Below are positions 13,163-13,613 of a DNA stretch of 13,613 nt, piece by piece (positions within the stretch are counted from its first letter, which is position 1; each line of letters begins with the position of its first letter). Made by a program: the position numbers and the translations under genes. Source of the stretch: Candidatus Bathyarchaeota archaeon RBG_13_52_12 (GTDB lineage Archaea > Thermoproteota > Bathyarchaeia > TCS64); the NCBI GenBank assembly GCA_001774245.1, contig MEZF01000098.1, forward strand, positions 23,700 through 37,312, read 5' to 3'. The notes under the pieces were generated by a model that had not been told where the DNA came from, did no database searches, and saw only the letters and a list, made by a program, of their open reading frames with translations.

Positions 13163-13193
13163 CAAGTTACTTATCGCGCGCGCAATGGTCGGG

Positions 13194-13207
13194 GGTAAGC
13201 GCTTACC
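13194..13207. promoter_or_regulatory. Operator-like site B, perfect palindrome GGTAAGCGCTTACC
   Basis: A 14-base perfect palindrome with a central GCGC, like the AAGCGCTT core of LacI/GalR-family operators in bacteria. It lies about 150 bases before the isomerase-like gene. The cognate regulator is unknown. Confidence 0.55.
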
Positions 13208-13254
13208 GATGGAAAGCCTAGTTTTAACGCCACGTTCCCCCTCCCAAAACTTCT

Positions 13255-13268
13255 GGAAAGCGCTTCTA
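13255..13268. promoter_or_regulatory. Operator-like site C, AAGCGCTT core
   Basis: GGAAAGCGCTTCTA shares the AAGCGCTT core with site B, 61 bases away centre to centre. The flanks are imperfect. Confidence 0.45.
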
Positions 13269-13323
13269 AATTAGTATTAATCCGCTTAAGTGCTAGTAAA
13301 AAAATTTCTCAACAGGGATTAAT

Positions 13324-13332
13324 CTAAATAAT
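13324..13332 (+). promoter_or_regulatory. TATA-like box of the isomerase-like gene
   Basis: CTAAATAAT, 22-30 bases before the ATG at 13354; leaderless start expected. Confidence 0.5.
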
Positions 13333-13353
13333 AGTTTCATTAAAAAGATAGCT

Positions 13354-13613
13354 ATGAAACTAGGATTTTATACAAATTACGACGAGAAGACAGTCGAGTT
13401 TGCACACAAGGTAGGTTTCCGCTCAATGGAGTTGTCAGCCTGGCCCGACTCGAGCCTCAACGCTGACAAGGTGACCGACCGACGAATCAAGGAAGTAAAA
13501 AAGGACCTCAAAGAGCATGACATTGAAATATCAGCGCTTGGCTACTACCCAAATTTCCTCGATCCCAAAAAGATAAACGCGAAGGAGGCAACCAGGTACT
13601 TTTACAAGGTACT
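13354..13613 (+). CDS. Sugar phosphate isomerase/epimerase-like TIM-barrel protein (partial, runs off the right edge)
   Basis: 86 codons are present. MKLGFYTNYDEKTVEFAHKV, GFRSMELSAW (about 21-30), then IKEVKKDLKEHDIEISALGYYPNFLDP show the first two beta-alpha units of the xylose-isomerase-like (AP_endonuc_2) fold: a first strand with LGF, a second with SMEL ending in an acidic residue, and a third with ISALGYY. Members isomerise or epimerise sugars, sugar phosphates or inositols, often with a divalent metal; the specific substrate cannot be told from this part. The ATG is behind a TATA-like box at the leaderless distance, and three AAGCGCTT-type sites lie upstream, suggesting substrate-responsive control. 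Confidence 0.75.
   Translation, partial: MKLGFYTNYDEKTVEFAHKVGFRSMELSAWPDSSLNADKVTDRRIKEVKKDLKEHDIEISALGYYPNFLDPKKINAKEATRYFYKV

Overview
The window reads as archaeal chromosomal DNA. Many genes have an archaeal TATA-like box (such as TTTAAATA, TTATATAA or GTTTTTAA) centred roughly 22-32 bases before the start codon with no leader between, which implies leaderless mRNAs. Several gene families are typical of archaea: a TrmI-type tRNA methyltransferase, a short ThyA, an AlaX editing domain, an AsnRS-derived asparagine synthetase, an Lrp/AsnC regulator, a small winged-helix (HTH_45-like) protein and DUF3795. I cannot fix the lineage from sequence alone; an uncultured TACK-like or Bathyarchaeia-like archaeon is a guess. 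No tRNA, rRNA, CRISPR array or transposase was seen.

Left part (1-5150) is a loosely packed accessory-looking region of short, mostly single genes with long spacers. It holds the start of trmI (minus), a degraded 5' copy of a carboxymuconolactone-decarboxylase-like (CMD) gene, a 54-residue Cys-rich protein missed at usual length cut-offs, a winged-helix regulator with a palindrome between its TATA box and start, a cupin, a 66-residue Cys-rich protein, thyA, alaX, a DUF3795 protein, a membrane-anchored protein and an AT-rich 64-residue Cys-rich gene. Between 1329 and 3257 a dispersed repeat of about 45 bases occurs five times in one orientation. Three copies sit at or just after the ends of the three plus-strand genes there.

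Middle part (5200-8460) is metabolic: the intact CMD/AhpD-like gene, convergent with asparagine synthetase; an Lrp/AsnC regulator divergent from the synthetase across a short palindrome; and a PurM (AIR synthetase) of an unusual long type behind the regulator. This suggests amino-acid-responsive control of asparagine and perhaps purine synthesis.

Right part (8451-13613) has a minus-strand run: mutL (an ASKHA-fold ATPase related to the GlmL reactivators of B12-dependent aminomutases), then a tightly coupled partner of unknown function with barrel-sandwich-like repeats, then an M24 (Xaa-Pro aminopeptidase-like) protein. A winged-helix regulator is divergent from mutL across a 14-base AT palindrome. 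No B12 mutase subunit is present, so the mutL/partner pair is the best candidate here for an undescribed system. The window ends in a plus-strand xylose-isomerase-like TIM-barrel gene preceded by three AAGCGCTT-type operator-like sites.
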